This document shows, piece after piece, positions 9,348 to 27,261 of a DNA stretch of 27,261 bases. Source of the stretch: Paulinella micropora (Eukaryota; Cercozoa; Imbricatea; Euglyphida); contig BJOX01000001.1 of the NCBI GenBank assembly GCA_009731375.1, forward strand, positions 1,205,928 to 1,233,188, read 5' to 3'. Numbering within the stretch: position 1 is the first letter of the stretch; every line of letters begins with the position of its first letter. The position numbers were made by a program, and so were the translations under genes. The notes beneath the pieces are model-generated. The model was not told the origin of the DNA. It did not search any database and saw only the letters and a program-made list of their open reading frames with translations.

Positions 9348-9351
9348 TACA
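9150..9351. repeat. Junction between SINE tail and spliced gene
   Basis: Short TTA tail to about 9175, then purine-rich sequence (9195-9260), a 20-bp box GTACATCATGCATGAGAGAG present near 9300 and 9346, and (GA)n. On the minus strand this should be the 3' untranslated region or flank of the gene. No AATAAA is visible on that strand. Confidence 0.6.
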
Positions 9352-27160
<17,809 letters not shown>

Positions 27161-27201
27161 GGCTACGAGCAGAGAGAGGGAGAGGAAGGGAGGGAGGGAG
27201 G

Positions 27202-27255
<54 letters not shown>

Positions 27256-27261
27256 GAGAGG
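27161..27261 (-). promoter_or_regulatory. Leader of the spliced gene, pyrimidine-rich on the coding strand
   Basis: On the minus strand (CT)n and (CCCT)n run into CTGCTCGTAGCC and the ATG. The CT runs may lie in a 5' untranslated region or core promoter. The true start site is outside or unresolvable. Confidence 0.45.

Overview
This is nuclear DNA of a eukaryote: GT-AG introns, a LINE retrotransposon, tRNA-derived SINEs and extreme microsatellite density. A protist or alga is likely, but I cannot name the taxon. Five runs of N are assembly gaps, all at simple repeats.

Bases 1-9175 hold a head-to-tail train of retroposons, all on the plus strand and each separated from the next by (TTA)n. In order they are a SINE end, a SINE, non-autonomous element A, short element B, two more SINEs, a full-length LINE with an intact 1702-codon ORF (3744-8852), and a fourth SINE. 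The LINE ORF has an RRM-like N-terminus, an APE-type endonuclease, a reverse transcriptase, a CCHC zinc finger and a tail with SUMO-interacting and PCNA-binding (PIP-box) motifs. LINE, SINEs and element A share a 3'-terminal box with a small hairpin; in the LINE it lies inside the last codons of the ORF. Element B has a looser version. Element A also shares the LINE's 5' end.

Bases 9352-27160, minus strand, look like simple-repeat wasteland but contain one spliced gene. The unique islands between microsatellites carry AG at one edge and GT (once GC) at the other. Read in order, 25 islands of 16-99 nt join in frame at all 24 junctions into an open frame of about 400 codons. The product has a complete C3HC4 RING finger, four TRAF-type zinc fingers, a short linker and a MATH-like C-terminus: a TRAF-like E3 ubiquitin ligase candidate. 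Exons make up about 7% of the gene; the introns (234-2046 nt) are almost only microsatellite, minisatellite and assembly gap, plus one MITE-like insert.

Many exons are accompanied by damaged copies of themselves, or of their splice-site edge, left in the adjacent microsatellite. Reiterated acceptors precede exons 3, 9, 10 and 12, reiterated donors follow exon 20, and exon 11 is present as two intact copies that cannot both be used. The gene and the LINE are convergent.
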